Source of the DNA: Demequina mangrovi | GTDB lineage: Bacteria; Actinomycetota; Actinomycetes; Actinomycetales; Demequinaceae | Reading direction: 5' to 3' | DNA length: 64,000 nt | NCBI RefSeq assembly: GCF_000759715.1 | Contig: NZ_BBLU01000002.1 | Location: forward strand, 232,821 to 296,820 | Shown here: positions 52,993-62,520 of the stretch, piece by piece | How positions within the stretch are numbered: the stretch's first letter is position 1 | Layout of the letters: the number at the start of each line of letters is the position of its first letter | Notes under the pieces: model-generated | Seen by the model: the letters and a program-made list of their open reading frames with translations, nothing else | Database searches by the model: none | Told to the model about the DNA's origin: nothing | Position numbers and translations under genes: made by a program

Positions 52993-54276
52993 TTACTCGC
53001 CGGTGGCGGCGGCGGCCGCCTCCTGTGCGGTGTCCATCGCCTCCTGCGCGCTCTGCGCGCCGGACATGGCGGCCTGCACGCCGGTCCAGAGCTGCTCGGA
53101 GATCAGCGGGTAGTCGGTGCCGAGGTTGTCGCTCGTGCGACCCTTGGCCGCCCGCACCGCGTCGACCCAGACCTCGAGCTCGGGGTGCGCCTCGATGAAC
53201 TGCTCCTGGCCCGCGGCGGTCGGCGGGATGTAGTACGCGAAGGTCTCGGCCGTCTCGACGAAGCCCTCCGGGGTCGTCATGCACTCGACGATCTGGCTCG
53301 TGACCTCGTAGCGGGCGCTGTCGCTCTGCGCGGGCGCCATGACGAACTCGCCGCCGGTCGGAGCCGGAGCGGCGCCGCCGTCCTTGGCGGGGAGCGTGAT
53401 GTAGCCGGTCTCGAACGACGCCTCGGCGGCCGAGTTCACCTGCCACGTGCCGTTCTCGACGAAGCCGGTCTGGCCGTCGAGGAACTCCTCCCACGCGGTG
53501 TTCTGCGAGTTCTGGATCGCCGACTGCGGCGCCCAGCCCTTGTCGAGCCAGTCGACCCAGAGCTGCACGGCCTCGACCGCCTCGGGCGAGTTGAGCTCGG
53601 TCAGGTCGGCGCCGGCGCCCCAGAACCAGGGCAGGAACTGGAACGAGCCCTCCTCGGTGCCGATGCCCGCGAACGTGATGGCGCGGCTGCCCGCGCCGTC
53701 GATCGCCTCGAGCGCGGCGTTGAGCGAGTCCCAGTCGGTGACCGATGCGGGGTCGACGCCGGCCGCCTCGAGGATCTCGGCGTTGTAGTAGAGCGCGAGC
53801 GTGTTCGCACCGATCGGGATGCCGTACGCGACCCCGTCGACCACGCCGGCCGCGAGCAGGTTCTCGTCGATCTCGCTCGTGTCGAAGCCGAGCTCGTCCA
53901 TCGACACGATCGCGCCGGTGTCCGCGAGCGTCGAGACCGCGGGGTTGTCGAGCAGGACCACATCGGGCGACGTGCCCTCCTGCGCCGACAGCAGGAGCTG
54001 GTTGGTGAGCGCGGTGGTGTCGTAGGGCGTGCGCTCGATGGTCACGCCCGCCTCGTCGCCGCAGGCCTGCACGCGGTTGGCCCAGTCGGAGCCGTCCTCG
54101 TGCTGGGGGTACGGGTCCCACCAGGTGTAGGTGCCGCCGGCGGCGGCGCCGCCACCGTCGGACGACCCTCCTGACGAGCCCGGGTCGCTGCTGTCGGACG
54201 AGCAGCCGGCGAGCGTGCCGGCGGCGAGCGCCGCGGTCGCGAACGCGACGGCGGCCTTGGTGCTGGTGTTCCTCAT
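52993..54276 (-). CDS. ABC sugar transporter substrate-binding lipoprotein
   Basis: 427 residues. Lipobox LAGC (Cys25) after a 24-residue signal, then a Ser/Gly linker of about 25 residues. The CUT1 binding-protein fold has LLLSAQEGTSPDVVLLDNPAVSTLAD, YGIPIGANTLALYYNAEIL and FVENGTWQVN. It would capture arabinan-derived oligosaccharides outside the cell. AAGGAGG lies 4 nt before ATG 54276. It is 38 nt after lacI. Confidence 0.93.
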   Translation of the reverse strand: MRNTSTKAAVAFATAALAAGTLAGCSSDSSDPGSSGGSSDGGGAAAGGTYTWWDPYPQHEDGSDWANRVQACGDEAGVTIERTPYDTTALTNQLLLSAQEGTSPDVVLLDNPAVSTLADTGAIVSMDELGFDTSEIDENLLAAGVVDGVAYGIPIGANTLALYYNAEILEAAGVDPASVTDWDSLNAALEAIDGAGSRAITFAGIGTEEGSFQFLPWFWGAGADLTELNSPEAVEAVQLWVDWLDKGWAPQSAIQNSQNTAWEEFLDGQTGFVENGTWQVNSAAEASFETGYITLPAKDGGAAPAPTGGEFVMAPAQSDSARYEVTSQIVECMTTPEGFVETAETFAYYIPPTAAGQEQFIEAHPELEVWVDAVRAAKGRTSDNLGTDYPLISEQLWTGVQAAMSGAQSAQEAMDTAQEAAAAATGE

Positions 54277-54296
54277 CGTTCCTCCTTGAACGTGAA

Positions 54297-54326
54297 CCTC
54301 GGGGACGGTTCGGGTCAGCCCCGAGG
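54297..54326 (-). promoter_or_regulatory. Hairpin over the lacI stop codon
   Basis: CCTCGGGG (54297-54304) pairs with CCCCGAGG (54319-54326) around a 14-nt loop that includes the end of lacI. It may act as an attenuator or mRNA-stabilising element ahead of the binding-protein gene. Confidence 0.4.
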
Positions 54327-55343
54327 AGTCGGTGGTGCGGCGATGGAGCCGCGGTCGTGCACGGCGGGCGGGATCAGCTCGACAACGTGAGGAGCGGTCC
54401 CGTCGGGGCCGTCCTCGATTCGAGCGACGAGCTGCTGCACAGCGCGTCGCCCCAGCTCGTCCGCGGCGCTGTCGATCGCCGTGAACGGAAGAGAGAAGGT
54501 GCGGGCGAAGTCGTCGGAGTAGCGACCGATGACCGAGATGTCGTCGGGCGCCCGCAGCCCGCGCGCCGCGAGGACGGACGGGAGTGCCGCGGCGGCTGCC
54601 TCGTTGTTGAGCAGCAGTCCCGTCGCGCCGGGGTGGCGGTCGAGGATGTCCGCGAGGTCGCGGCCGATGCCCGGCTGGCTCGAGTCGCCGTGGTGGTGGT
54701 GGAGCGTCACGCCGAGCTCGGCGGCCCGCTCGCGTGCGCCGTCGGCCAGGCGCCACACGTAGGCGCCGCCGCGCTCGACCACGTGCACGGGCTGGGACAC
54801 GAGGATGAGCTCGCGGTGCCCCGCATCGTGCATGGTCTGGACCATGAGGCGGCCGCTCTCGACGAAGTCGAGGTCGAAGACGTCGACGCCGTCGCACTCC
54901 GCAGGGAGACCGACGGTGGCGCCGGGCTGGAGCGCCGCGCGCAGGATCTCGAGGCGCGTGTCACGCTCGGCGACGTTGAGCAGCACGAAGCCGTCGACCA
55001 TCCGCGACGAGGACAGGCGCTGAAGCGCGTGGATCCCGTCCTCCTCCGACACGAGCAGCGTGTCGTAGCCGAGCTCACGCGCCCGGTTGGTGACGCCGAG
55101 GATGTACTGCAGCATCGCGGGCGCGAACTCGTCGTCGAGGAAGCGCCCCAGGAGCCCGATCACCTTGGTGTGCGAGGTCGCGAGCGCACGGGCGCCGGCG
55201 TTGGGGATGTAGCCGAGCTCGTCGACCGCGTCGAGCACGCGCTGCACCACCGCCGGGGAGATGGTGCGCTTGCCGCTGAGCGCGTACGACGCGGTGCTGC
55301 GGGACACTCCCGCCACCTTCGCGACGTCGCCGATGGTCACCAT
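54315..55343 (-). CDS. LacI-family transcriptional regulator
   Basis: 342 residues. HTH TIGDVAKVAGVSRSTASYALSG (in two blocks, residues 3-24) and hinge ARALATSHTKVIG, then a periplasmic-binding-like effector domain ending PDDISVIGRYSDDFAR and DSAADELGRRAVQQL. ATG 55343 has AAGGAG 9 nt upstream. It heads the operon with the ABC and GH127 genes, so it probably senses an arabinose-containing sugar. Two CGAACCGGTTCG palindromes in its promoter suggest autoregulation. Confidence 0.92.
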   Translation of the reverse strand: MVTIGDVAKVAGVSRSTASYALSGKRTISPAVVQRVLDAVDELGYIPNAGARALATSHTKVIGLLGRFLDDEFAPAMLQYILGVTNRARELGYDTLLVSEEDGIHALQRLSSSRMVDGFVLLNVAERDTRLEILRAALQPGATVGLPAECDGVDVFDLDFVESGRLMVQTMHDAGHRELILVSQPVHVVERGGAYVWRLADGARERAAELGVTLHHHHGDSSQPGIGRDLADILDRHPGATGLLLNNEAAAAALPSVLAARGLRAPDDISVIGRYSDDFARTFSLPFTAIDSAADELGRRAVQQLVARIEDGPDGTAPHVVELIPPAVHDRGSIAAPPTPRG

Positions 55344-55376
55344 CGAGTCGGGCTCCTTCGTCGTTGAACGGGGCCG

Positions 55377-55433
55377 TCGAACCGGTTCGATTCGACGCGA
55401 CCGACCATATAGCGAACCGGTTCGACAACGCAA
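55377..55433 (-). promoter_or_regulatory. lacI operon promoter with two CGAACCGGTTCG operators
   Basis: Reverse-strand -35 TTGCGT (55428-55433), 16-nt spacer and -10 TATATG (55406-55411). One operator (55413-55424) fills the spacer; the other, TCGAACCGGTTCGA (55377-55390), lies just downstream of the expected start. Centres are 35 bp apart. Typical for LacI autorepression. Confidence 0.75.
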
Positions 55434-55504
55434 CCGGCGATCTTCCCCGTGACCGAATCGTGACGTTGGTCCCAGGCGGCGACTCCGGCATGCGGCGCGC
55501 CTCG

Positions 55505-55510
55505 TAGGCT
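55505..55510 (+). promoter_or_regulatory. Candidate leaderless -10 (TAGGCT) of HAD gene
   Basis: TAGGCT lies 7 nt before GTG 55518, and no ribosome site is visible. Confidence 0.4.
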
Positions 55511-55517
55511 GGCGCCC

Positions 55518-56366
55518 GTGACCTCCCCTGCGCCCGCATCGTCCCGCCGTGCCGTCTTCCTCGACGTGGACGGCACCTACGCCCACCACGGGAAGGTCCC
55601 CGACGCGCACGTCGACGCCGTGCGCGCCGCGCGCCGCGCGGGCCACGTGGTGCTGCTGTGCACCGGCAGGCCCGCCTCGCTGCTGCCCGACGCGATCACC
55701 TCGGCCGGATTCGACGGCTACGTCGCCGGCGCGGGCGCGTACGCGGAGCTCGACGGCGAGGTGCTGCTCGACACCCGGTTCCCCGCGCATCTCGCCGCGC
55801 GAGCGAGGGCGGCGCTCGAGGCGCACGGCGCGCTCTACTTCCTCGAGGCGCCGGACGCGACGTACGCGTACCCGTCCGCGATCGAGACCATGCAGACGTA
55901 CCTCCCGCGTCGCAGCGTCCATTCGCGCGCCGAGGAGGAGGGCCGCAAGGCGGTGACGTCCGCGCTGCGCCCCACCGAGGACCTCAGCGACGTCGTCTTC
56001 GGCAAGATCACCACGTTCCACGCCGAGACGCCCCTGCCCGAGATCGCGGCGGAGATCGGCCCCGAGGTGAGCGTCATCCCGAGCTCCATCCCGGACCTCG
56101 GCCCAGGCGCGGGCGAGATGTTCCTCACCGGGGTGCACAAGGCGTCGGGCATCGTGGCCGTGATCGAGCGCCTGGGCCTCGCACCTGAGCACGTCGTCGC
56201 GTTCGGCGACGGCCCCAACGACTTCGAGATGCTCGAGCTCGCCGGCACCGCCGTCGCGATCGAGGGCTCCTCCCCCGCGCTGCTCGCCCTCGCCGACCAC
56301 GTCGCCGCGCCACCCGAGCAGGCGGGCCTCGCGGCGGCCTTCGCGGAGCTCGGCCTTCTGGGCTGA
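55518..56366 (+). CDS. HAD-family hydrolase (Cof-like sugar phosphatase)
   Basis: 282 residues. Motif I is VFLDVDGTYAHHG with nucleophile Asp and acid Asp, motif II is LLCTGRPAS, the C2-type cap covers about 85-200 and motif IV is VVAFGDGPNDFEMLELAG. This is the Cof/YidA pattern: cytosolic phosphatases of sugar phosphates or flavin precursors. Divergent from lacI, but with its own promoter, so a link to sugar use is possible and unproven. Confidence 0.92.
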   Translation: MTSPAPASSRRAVFLDVDGTYAHHGKVPDAHVDAVRAARRAGHVVLLCTGRPASLLPDAITSAGFDGYVAGAGAYAELDGEVLLDTRFPAHLAARARAALEAHGALYFLEAPDATYAYPSAIETMQTYLPRRSVHSRAEEEGRKAVTSALRPTEDLSDVVFGKITTFHAETPLPEIAAEIGPEVSVIPSSIPDLGPGAGEMFLTGVHKASGIVAVIERLGLAPEHVVAFGDGPNDFEMLELAGTAVAIEGSSPALLALADHVAAPPEQAGLAAAFAELGLLG

Positions 56367-56382
56367 GGACCTCGAGCCCCGC

Positions 56383-56736
56383 TCAGTCCTCGGCCGCAGC
56401 CCTCACGAGCGCGGCGAGGGTCTCACCGCTCACGCCGAGCGACCGCGCGCGCGCCGCAAGAGCCGCGGCGTCCGCCCGGAGCTCGGCGAGCGCGTCGGCG
56501 CGGGCCGAGACCACCGCGCCGCGGCCGCGCCGCATCTCGACAAGCCCCTCGTCGCGGAGCTGCTGGTACGCCTTGAGCACCGTGTGGAGGTTGACGTCGA
56601 GCGCCTCGGCGACGTCGCGCGCCGAGGGCAGCCGCTCCCCCGCGGGAAGCCGTCCCGCGGCGACCTCGCGCCTGACGGAGCCGGCGATCTGGTCGTACAG
56701 CGCCGCGCTGGACTCGGGGTCAATCCTGAGCAGCAT
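56383..56736 (-). CDS. GntR-family regulator, YtrA subfamily
   Basis: 117 residues: winged helix ALYDQIAGSVRREVAAGRLPAGERLPSARDVAEAL (in parts, 12-46) with the GntR signature LPSARDVAEALDVNLHTVLKAYQQL, followed by a short helical tail typical of YtrA rather than a full effector domain. ATG 56736 has GGAGGT 5 nt upstream. It overlaps the upstream membrane protein gene by 17 nt. YtrA members usually control neighbouring membrane or ABC genes and recognise inverted repeats like the one at 57736. Confidence 0.92.
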   Translation of the reverse strand: MLLRIDPESSAALYDQIAGSVRREVAAGRLPAGERLPSARDVAEALDVNLHTVLKAYQQLRDEGLVEMRRGRGAVVSARADALAELRADAAALAARARSLGVSGETLAALVRAAAED

Positions 56737-57718
56737 CGGCGACCTCCGCGACGGCGGCGAGCACCGCGGCCGCCATCGCGGCATCGTCCAGCGTGACCAC
56801 GAACCGGCGCCCGGAGCGGCGCGTCACCTCGAGCGCCGGACCCGAGCGCATCACCACCGCGGTCGCGCCCGGGATCTGGCGGATGCCGTAGCCGCCGAAC
56901 TGCGACAGGCCCGACACCTGGATCACCGCGACCGACGCCACATCCGCCGCGGGCACCCGCATGCGGATGATGCGGGCCGCGGAGCGGACCGTGAGCCCGG
57001 ACGCGTCGGCGCGCACGTGGAAGACGGTGAGCGAGGCCGCCAGCACCGCGAGGAGCACGGCGAGAGCCGTGACGATGATCGCGACCGCGGTGTCTCCGAC
57101 CACCCAGTTCGCGACCGCGGCGATCGCCGCCACCGCGACCCCCGCGATGATCGCCGCGAGCGCGGCGGGCCGCATCTCCGAGCGGCCGACCCACACCGCC
57201 CGCTCGCCCGGCGCGAGCGCGATCGGCTGCGCGGGGGCCGCCTCGTGCACGGTCGGCACGTGGCGCGGCTGGACGAGCCAGCCCGCCGCGCCCGCGACCA
57301 GCGACGCGCCGAGCCCCCAGGCCAGCACGGGCAGGACCGAGGGAGCGTCGGCCGCATCGGCGAGGCCGCGCTGCATCGCGATCGACCCGACCATGAGGAC
57401 GCTCATGAGGACCGAGAGGCCCAGCGCCACCGCGGGCAGCATGCGCAGCACGAAGCCACGCTCGCCCCGGCGGATCGACCGGAGCACCGAGGCGCCGAGC
57501 GCGATCGGCAGGACGCCGCCGACCAGCCCGGTCATCACGGGGACGAGCGTCGGAGAGGCGAAACCGTCGGGCTCGCTCCCGCTCCAGTGGGTCGCGACCG
57601 GGTCGGGCACGTCGCCGAGCATCGCCAGCAGCGCGACCACCGCACCCGCGCACAGCAGCGCGGGCGCGACGACGCCGACCGTCATCGCCCTGCCGTACGC
57701 GCCATCGTTCTCCGCCAT
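56720..57718 (-). CDS. DUF1648 domain membrane protein
   Basis: 332 residues with about six membrane helices. The DUF1648 motif VPDPVATHWSGSEPDG lies at 37-52. The C-terminal third (about 220-332) is soluble and resembles a PH-like domain. Comparable proteins (SdpI/YhdP-like) pair with YtrA-type GntR genes and are thought to sense envelope stress, which is inference here. GGAG lies 5 nt before ATG 57718. The promoter carries a perfect 8-bp-arm palindrome. Confidence 0.8.
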   Translation of the reverse strand: MAENDGAYGRAMTVGVVAPALLCAGAVVALLAMLGDVPDPVATHWSGSEPDGFASPTLVPVMTGLVGGVLPIALGASVLRSIRRGERGFVLRMLPAVALGLSVLMSVLMVGSIAMQRGLADAADAPSVLPVLAWGLGASLVAGAAGWLVQPRHVPTVHEAAPAQPIALAPGERAVWVGRSEMRPAALAAIIAGVAVAAIAAVANWVVGDTAVAIIVTALAVLLAVLAASLTVFHVRADASGLTVRSAARIIRMRVPAADVASVAVIQVSGLSQFGGYGIRQIPGATAVVMRSGPALEVTRRSGRRFVVTLDDAAMAAAVLAAVAEVADAAQD

Positions 57719-57735
57719 CGCCGCTCCTCGGTAGT

Positions 57736-57756
57736 TGTTATAGATGAACTATAACA
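57736..57756 (-). promoter_or_regulatory. GntR-type operator TGTTATAG-ATGAA-CTATAACA over the promoter
   Basis: Perfect inverted repeat with 8-bp arms and a 5-nt centre, 18 bp before the DUF1648 gene. The reverse strand contains TATAGT, a good -10, inside it. Likely bound by the GntR protein encoded in this operon. Confidence 0.75.
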
Positions 57757-57789
57757 CTTCGCGCAGTGCGGAACGAGGCCCTGGCCGGC

Positions 57790-58221
57790 TCAGGAGAGCG
57801 CCGCAGCCTCCCTCGCCATCTCGGTCACCACGGCCAGGTCGACGTCCTCGAGCGTGCGGAAGGTGACGGCGGCCGCGCCGACCTTGACCTTCCCGAGCCG
57901 GTCCGCGTACCGGTGCGCGAGGTACGCCCCGTCCGCGACCGCGTTGACGTAGAGGCTCACGTGCCGGGCCTGCTCCGCGAGCCCGATGAGGAACCAGTCG
58001 ACCGCCTCGCCGCGCGGGCGGGGCTGGGAGATGTCGCCGTAGCCCACGATCGCCTGCTCGGTGCCGCCCCAGAAGACTCCTCGCCACAGCGTCCGGCTCA
58101 CGCCCGGCATGCCCGCGACGAGCGCGGCGTCCACGGCGATCAGCAGCGCGGCGCGCGGGCTCGCCGCGAGGAACGCGTCGACGTCCTCGTCGGTGCGGCG
58201 CACGGGGTTCGGATTGCTCAT
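57790..58221 (-). CDS. DUF1801 domain protein
   Basis: 143 residues from ATG 58221, chosen because GGGAGG lies 5 nt upstream. The YdhG/DUF1801 fold shows in TLWRGVFWGGTEQAIVGYGDIS, VDWFLIGLAEQARHVSLYVN, RLGKVKVGAAAVTFRTLEDVDL. Small cytosolic proteins of unknown function, structurally related to frataxin-like folds. Monocistronic. Confidence 0.8.
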   Translation of the reverse strand: MSNPNPVRRTDEDVDAFLAASPRAALLIAVDAALVAGMPGVSRTLWRGVFWGGTEQAIVGYGDISQPRPRGEAVDWFLIGLAEQARHVSLYVNAVADGAYLAHRYADRLGKVKVGAAAVTFRTLEDVDLAVVTEMAREAAALS

Positions 58222-58325
58222 CTCGGCCTCCCCGGCCATGGTGCCACGGGCGCGCATCGTCCCGAGAGACACGAAAGGCCGCCCCGAAGGGCGGCCTTCC
58301 GATCAAGTGCTGTCTCAACACTTCG

Positions 58326-58398
58326 TGGAGCTGAGGGGACTCGAACCCCTGACCCCCTGCATGCCATGCAGGTGCGCTACCAGCTGCGCCACAGCCCC
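58326..58398 (-). tRNA. tRNA-Ala (anticodon GGC)
   Basis: 73 nt on the reverse strand beginning GGGGCTGTGG. The acceptor stem pairs 7 bp (one G-U), the anticodon arm is CTGCA-TGGCATG-CAG with GGC, and the T loop is GTTCGAGTC. A73 is the discriminator and CCA is not encoded. Confidence 0.95.
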
Positions 58399-58464
58399 GT
58401 CATCCTTGCGGATTCCGTGCTCTTGAGAGCGAGATAGATATTAGCCCAGATTCTTGACCAAGTG

Positions 58465-59094
58465 TTAATCGGCCTCCGGCAGGCTTTCTGCCAGGGACGA
58501 TGCGGGGCCGTGGCCGTAGTGCGCGAGCGACCAGTGTCCGGGGCTCGACTCGAGGACGTTCCAGCGTCCGTGCTCGAGCTTGCCCAGCACGGTCGACTCC
58601 ACGTCGAGCCCGAGCAGCGCGAGGGAGCCGAGCATGATCGACGAGCCGTGGCTCACCGCGAACACCAGGCGGGCCCCCTCGCAGGCCTCCGCGAGCCCCT
58701 CGGCCACGCGGGCCGAGACCTCCGCCGCGGTCCCCCAGCCCGCGATGCGCGGGTCCTGGCCGCGCAGGCGGCGGTCGTAGTCCTCGGGCCAGCCCTGGCG
58801 CACCTCGTCCCACGTGAGGCCCTCCCAGGCCCCGTAGGAGCGCTGTGTGAGCCGCGCGTCGGGACGCGCGGGCACCCCGGTGACCGCGGAGATCTCGGCG
58901 GCGGTGTCGGCGGCCCGTCGCAGCGGCGAGGTGACGATGCGGTCGGGGACGCCGTACTCGGCGTGCAGCGCGGCCGCGGCCGCGCGCGCCTGCTCGCGCC
59001 CCTCCGCGCCGAACGGGACGTCGAGAGAGCCCTGCAGGCGCCCCTCGGCGTTGTAGCCGGTGCGTCCGTGGCGGAGCAGAACGAGGACGGTCAT
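58465..59094 (-). CDS. Histidine phosphatase family protein, copy 1
   Basis: 209 residues. The catalytic motif is LLRHGRTGYN (His near 9), followed by GRLQGSLDVPF, SPLRRAADTAAEI and the second His in VFAVSHGSSIMLG. A phosphoglycerate-mutase-like fold: cytosolic phosphomonoesterase of unknown substrate. It overlaps copy 2 by 4 nt and is the last gene of the nadD-rsfS operon. The proteins share the same motifs in the same order and differ in the middle. Confidence 0.9.
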   Translation of the reverse strand: MTVLVLLRHGRTGYNAEGRLQGSLDVPFGAEGREQARAAAAALHAEYGVPDRIVTSPLRRAADTAAEISAVTGVPARPDARLTQRSYGAWEGLTWDEVRQGWPEDYDRRLRGQDPRIAGWGTAAEVSARVAEGLAEACEGARLVFAVSHGSSIMLGSLALLGLDVESTVLGKLEHGRWNVLESSPGHWSLAHYGHGPASSLAESLPEAD

Positions 59095-59705
59095 GACGCG
59101 ACCGCCGGCGCTCCGACGTTGTGGCGCTCGAGCGACCAGCCGCCGCCCGTCGCACGCACGAGGCGCGACCATGCGGCGTTGTGGAGGCTGCCGAGCGTGC
59201 GCCCCTCGAGCGGGAGCCCCAGCAGCGCGAGCAGCAGCATGCGGCCCGACGAGCCGTGCGCGACGAGCACGAGGTCGCCGTCGACGCGCGCGATCCAGTC
59301 GTCGACCGCGGCGGTCATGCGCGCCGCGACCTCGGCGTGGGTCTCATAGCCGTCGAAGTCGGGCTCGTAGCCGGCCATCCACGCGGCGTGGTCGTCGGGG
59401 AAGCGGGACTCGCGCTCGTGCGCGAGCAGCCCCTCCCACGGCCCGTAGCGGCGCTCCCCCAGCCGCGCATCCTGGTTGAGCGTCGCGGCCCTGCCGTCCA
59501 CGATGATCCGCGCCGTCTCGATCGCGCGGTCGAGAGCGGAGGAGACGAACACCGGGCGTCCCTCGAGCGCGGGCCACAGGGACGATGCGGCGGCGCGCGC
59601 CTGCTCCCGTCCGGTCGCGTTGAGCGGGATGTCGGTCGACCCCTGGAGGCGGCCCGCGAGGTTCCAGTCCGTCTGCCCGTGACGGACGACGAACAGCCGG
59701 GTCAC
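59091..59705 (-). CDS. Histidine phosphatase family protein, copy 2
   Basis: 204 residues starting at GTG 59705, which overlaps the rsfS stop (GTGA). Motifs VVRHGQTDWNLAGRLQGSTDIPLN, SSALDRAIETA and LVLVAHGSSGRMLLLA. In actinobacteria a phosphatase gene directly after rsfS is often annotated as GpgP or a phosphoglycerate mutase-like enzyme; the substrate cannot be told here. Confidence 0.9.
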   Translation of the reverse strand: MTRLFVVRHGQTDWNLAGRLQGSTDIPLNATGREQARAAASSLWPALEGRPVFVSSALDRAIETARIIVDGRAATLNQDARLGERRYGPWEGLLAHERESRFPDDHAAWMAGYEPDFDGYETHAEVAARMTAAVDDWIARVDGDLVLVAHGSSGRMLLLALLGLPLEGRTLGSLHNAAWSRLVRATGGGWSLERHNVGAPAVAS

Positions 59706-60060
59706 GCGCCGAGCTCGAGGTCGATGACCGGGCAGTCCTTCCACAGGCGCTCGAGCTCGTAGTAGCCGCGCTCCTCGTCGTGCATCACGTGGACGATGAT
59801 GTCGTTGAAGTCGAGCAGCGCCCACCGGCCCTCGCGGACGCCCTCGCGCCGCGTCGCCTTGGCGCCGAGCGCGTGCAGCGCCTCCTCGATGCCCTCGGCG
59901 ACCGCGACGACCTGGCGCTCGTTGGACGCCGACGCGATGACGAACGCGTCGGCAAGCGGCAGGTGCGCCGAGACGTCGAGCGCGACGATGTCCTCGGCCT
60001 TCTTCGCGTCGGCGGCGCGGGCCGCGGCCCGCACGAGCTCGATCGCCCTCTCCGTGGCCG

Positions 60061-60064
<4 letters not shown>
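59702..60064 (-). CDS. rsfS: Ribosomal silencing factor RsfS
   Basis: 120 residues. It binds ribosomal protein L14 and blocks subunit joining in starvation. Conserved blocks: [48 protein letters not shown] and [12 protein letters not shown]. Its ATG overlaps the stop of the Glu/Pro-rich protein gene (60061-60064). Neighbouring nadD is the usual bacterial context. Confidence 0.97.
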
Positions 60065-61708
<1,644 letters not shown>

Positions 61709-61716
<8 letters not shown>

Positions 61717-62305
61717 CAAGTCCTCCGTAGTAGAGCCCGTTCACGGCGATGTAGTCGGCCACGGATCGGGGTACAAGGTAGCGGATCGGCAATCCGGCCC
61801 TCACCCGGCGACGCACATCGGTAGACGATATCGCCAGAGCGGGGGCCTCCACCAGGATATGGGGCCGCGTCGTGTCCGCCAACGAGTGACCCGGCCGTGT
61901 CACGCCCACGAACGTGGCGAGCTCGGTGAGCCTGTCGGCGTCCTTCCACTCGTCCAGCCGCGCGACCGCATCGGCCCCCGTGATGAAGAACAGCTCCGCG
62001 TCGGGGCGCTGCTCCCTCAGGTCCGTGAGCGTGTCGACCGTGTAGGTCACTCCCCCGCGCTCGATGTCCACCGGCGAGACGGCGAACCGCTCGTCCTCGT
62101 CCGCCGCCAGCGCGCACATCGCGAGCCGGTGCTCCGGCGTCTCGGTGTCGTAGCCCTGCTTGAACGGCTGGGAGTACGCGGGCGTCAGCAGGATCTGGTC
62201 GAGGCCCAGCTGCGCGCAGACCTCCGACGCCGCGGCGAGGTGGCCGTGGTGGATCGGGTCGAACGTGCCGCCCAGCACGCCCACACGAGCGAGGGGCGCC
62301 TGCAC
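61709..62305 (-). CDS. nadD: Nicotinate-nucleotide adenylyltransferase
   Basis: 198 residues. It makes deamido-NAD from nicotinate mononucleotide and ATP. The nucleotidyl transferase motif is [15 protein letters not shown] (9-23) and the second motif [10 protein letters not shown] is near residue 168. GTG 62305 lies 1 nt beyond the stop of the small membrane gene. Normal family length. Confidence 0.96.
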
Positions 62306-62306
62306 G

Positions 62307-62453
62307 TCAGTGGCGCGTGCCGACGCTCCGGAACGCGTACGTCACGAAGAGCAGGCCCATGAGGCCGACGAACGCGAGCAGGCCGATGGCCTCCGCGGGG
62401 ATGGGGAGCTCGTTGACGACGTGCGACGTGGTCTCGACGGCCTCGGTGATCAT
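62307..62453 (-). CDS. Small single-pass membrane protein (48 residues)
   Basis: MITEAVETTSHVVNELPIP, then a hydrophobic helix AIGLLAFVGLMGLLFVTYAF and a basic tail RSVGTRH. AGGAGG lies 7-8 nt before ATG 62453, and the frame ends one base before the nadD start, so it is a real gene although short. Similar tiny membrane proteins sit between proA and nadD in related actinobacteria. Function unknown. Confidence 0.8.
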   Translation of the reverse strand: MITEAVETTSHVVNELPIPAEAIGLLAFVGLMGLLFVTYAFRSVGTRH

Positions 62454-62520
62454 GGGGACTCCTCCTGTTGTCTCCCGCGATTATGGCATCGATGAAGGCG
62501 CGGACGATGCGCGCCGCCCG

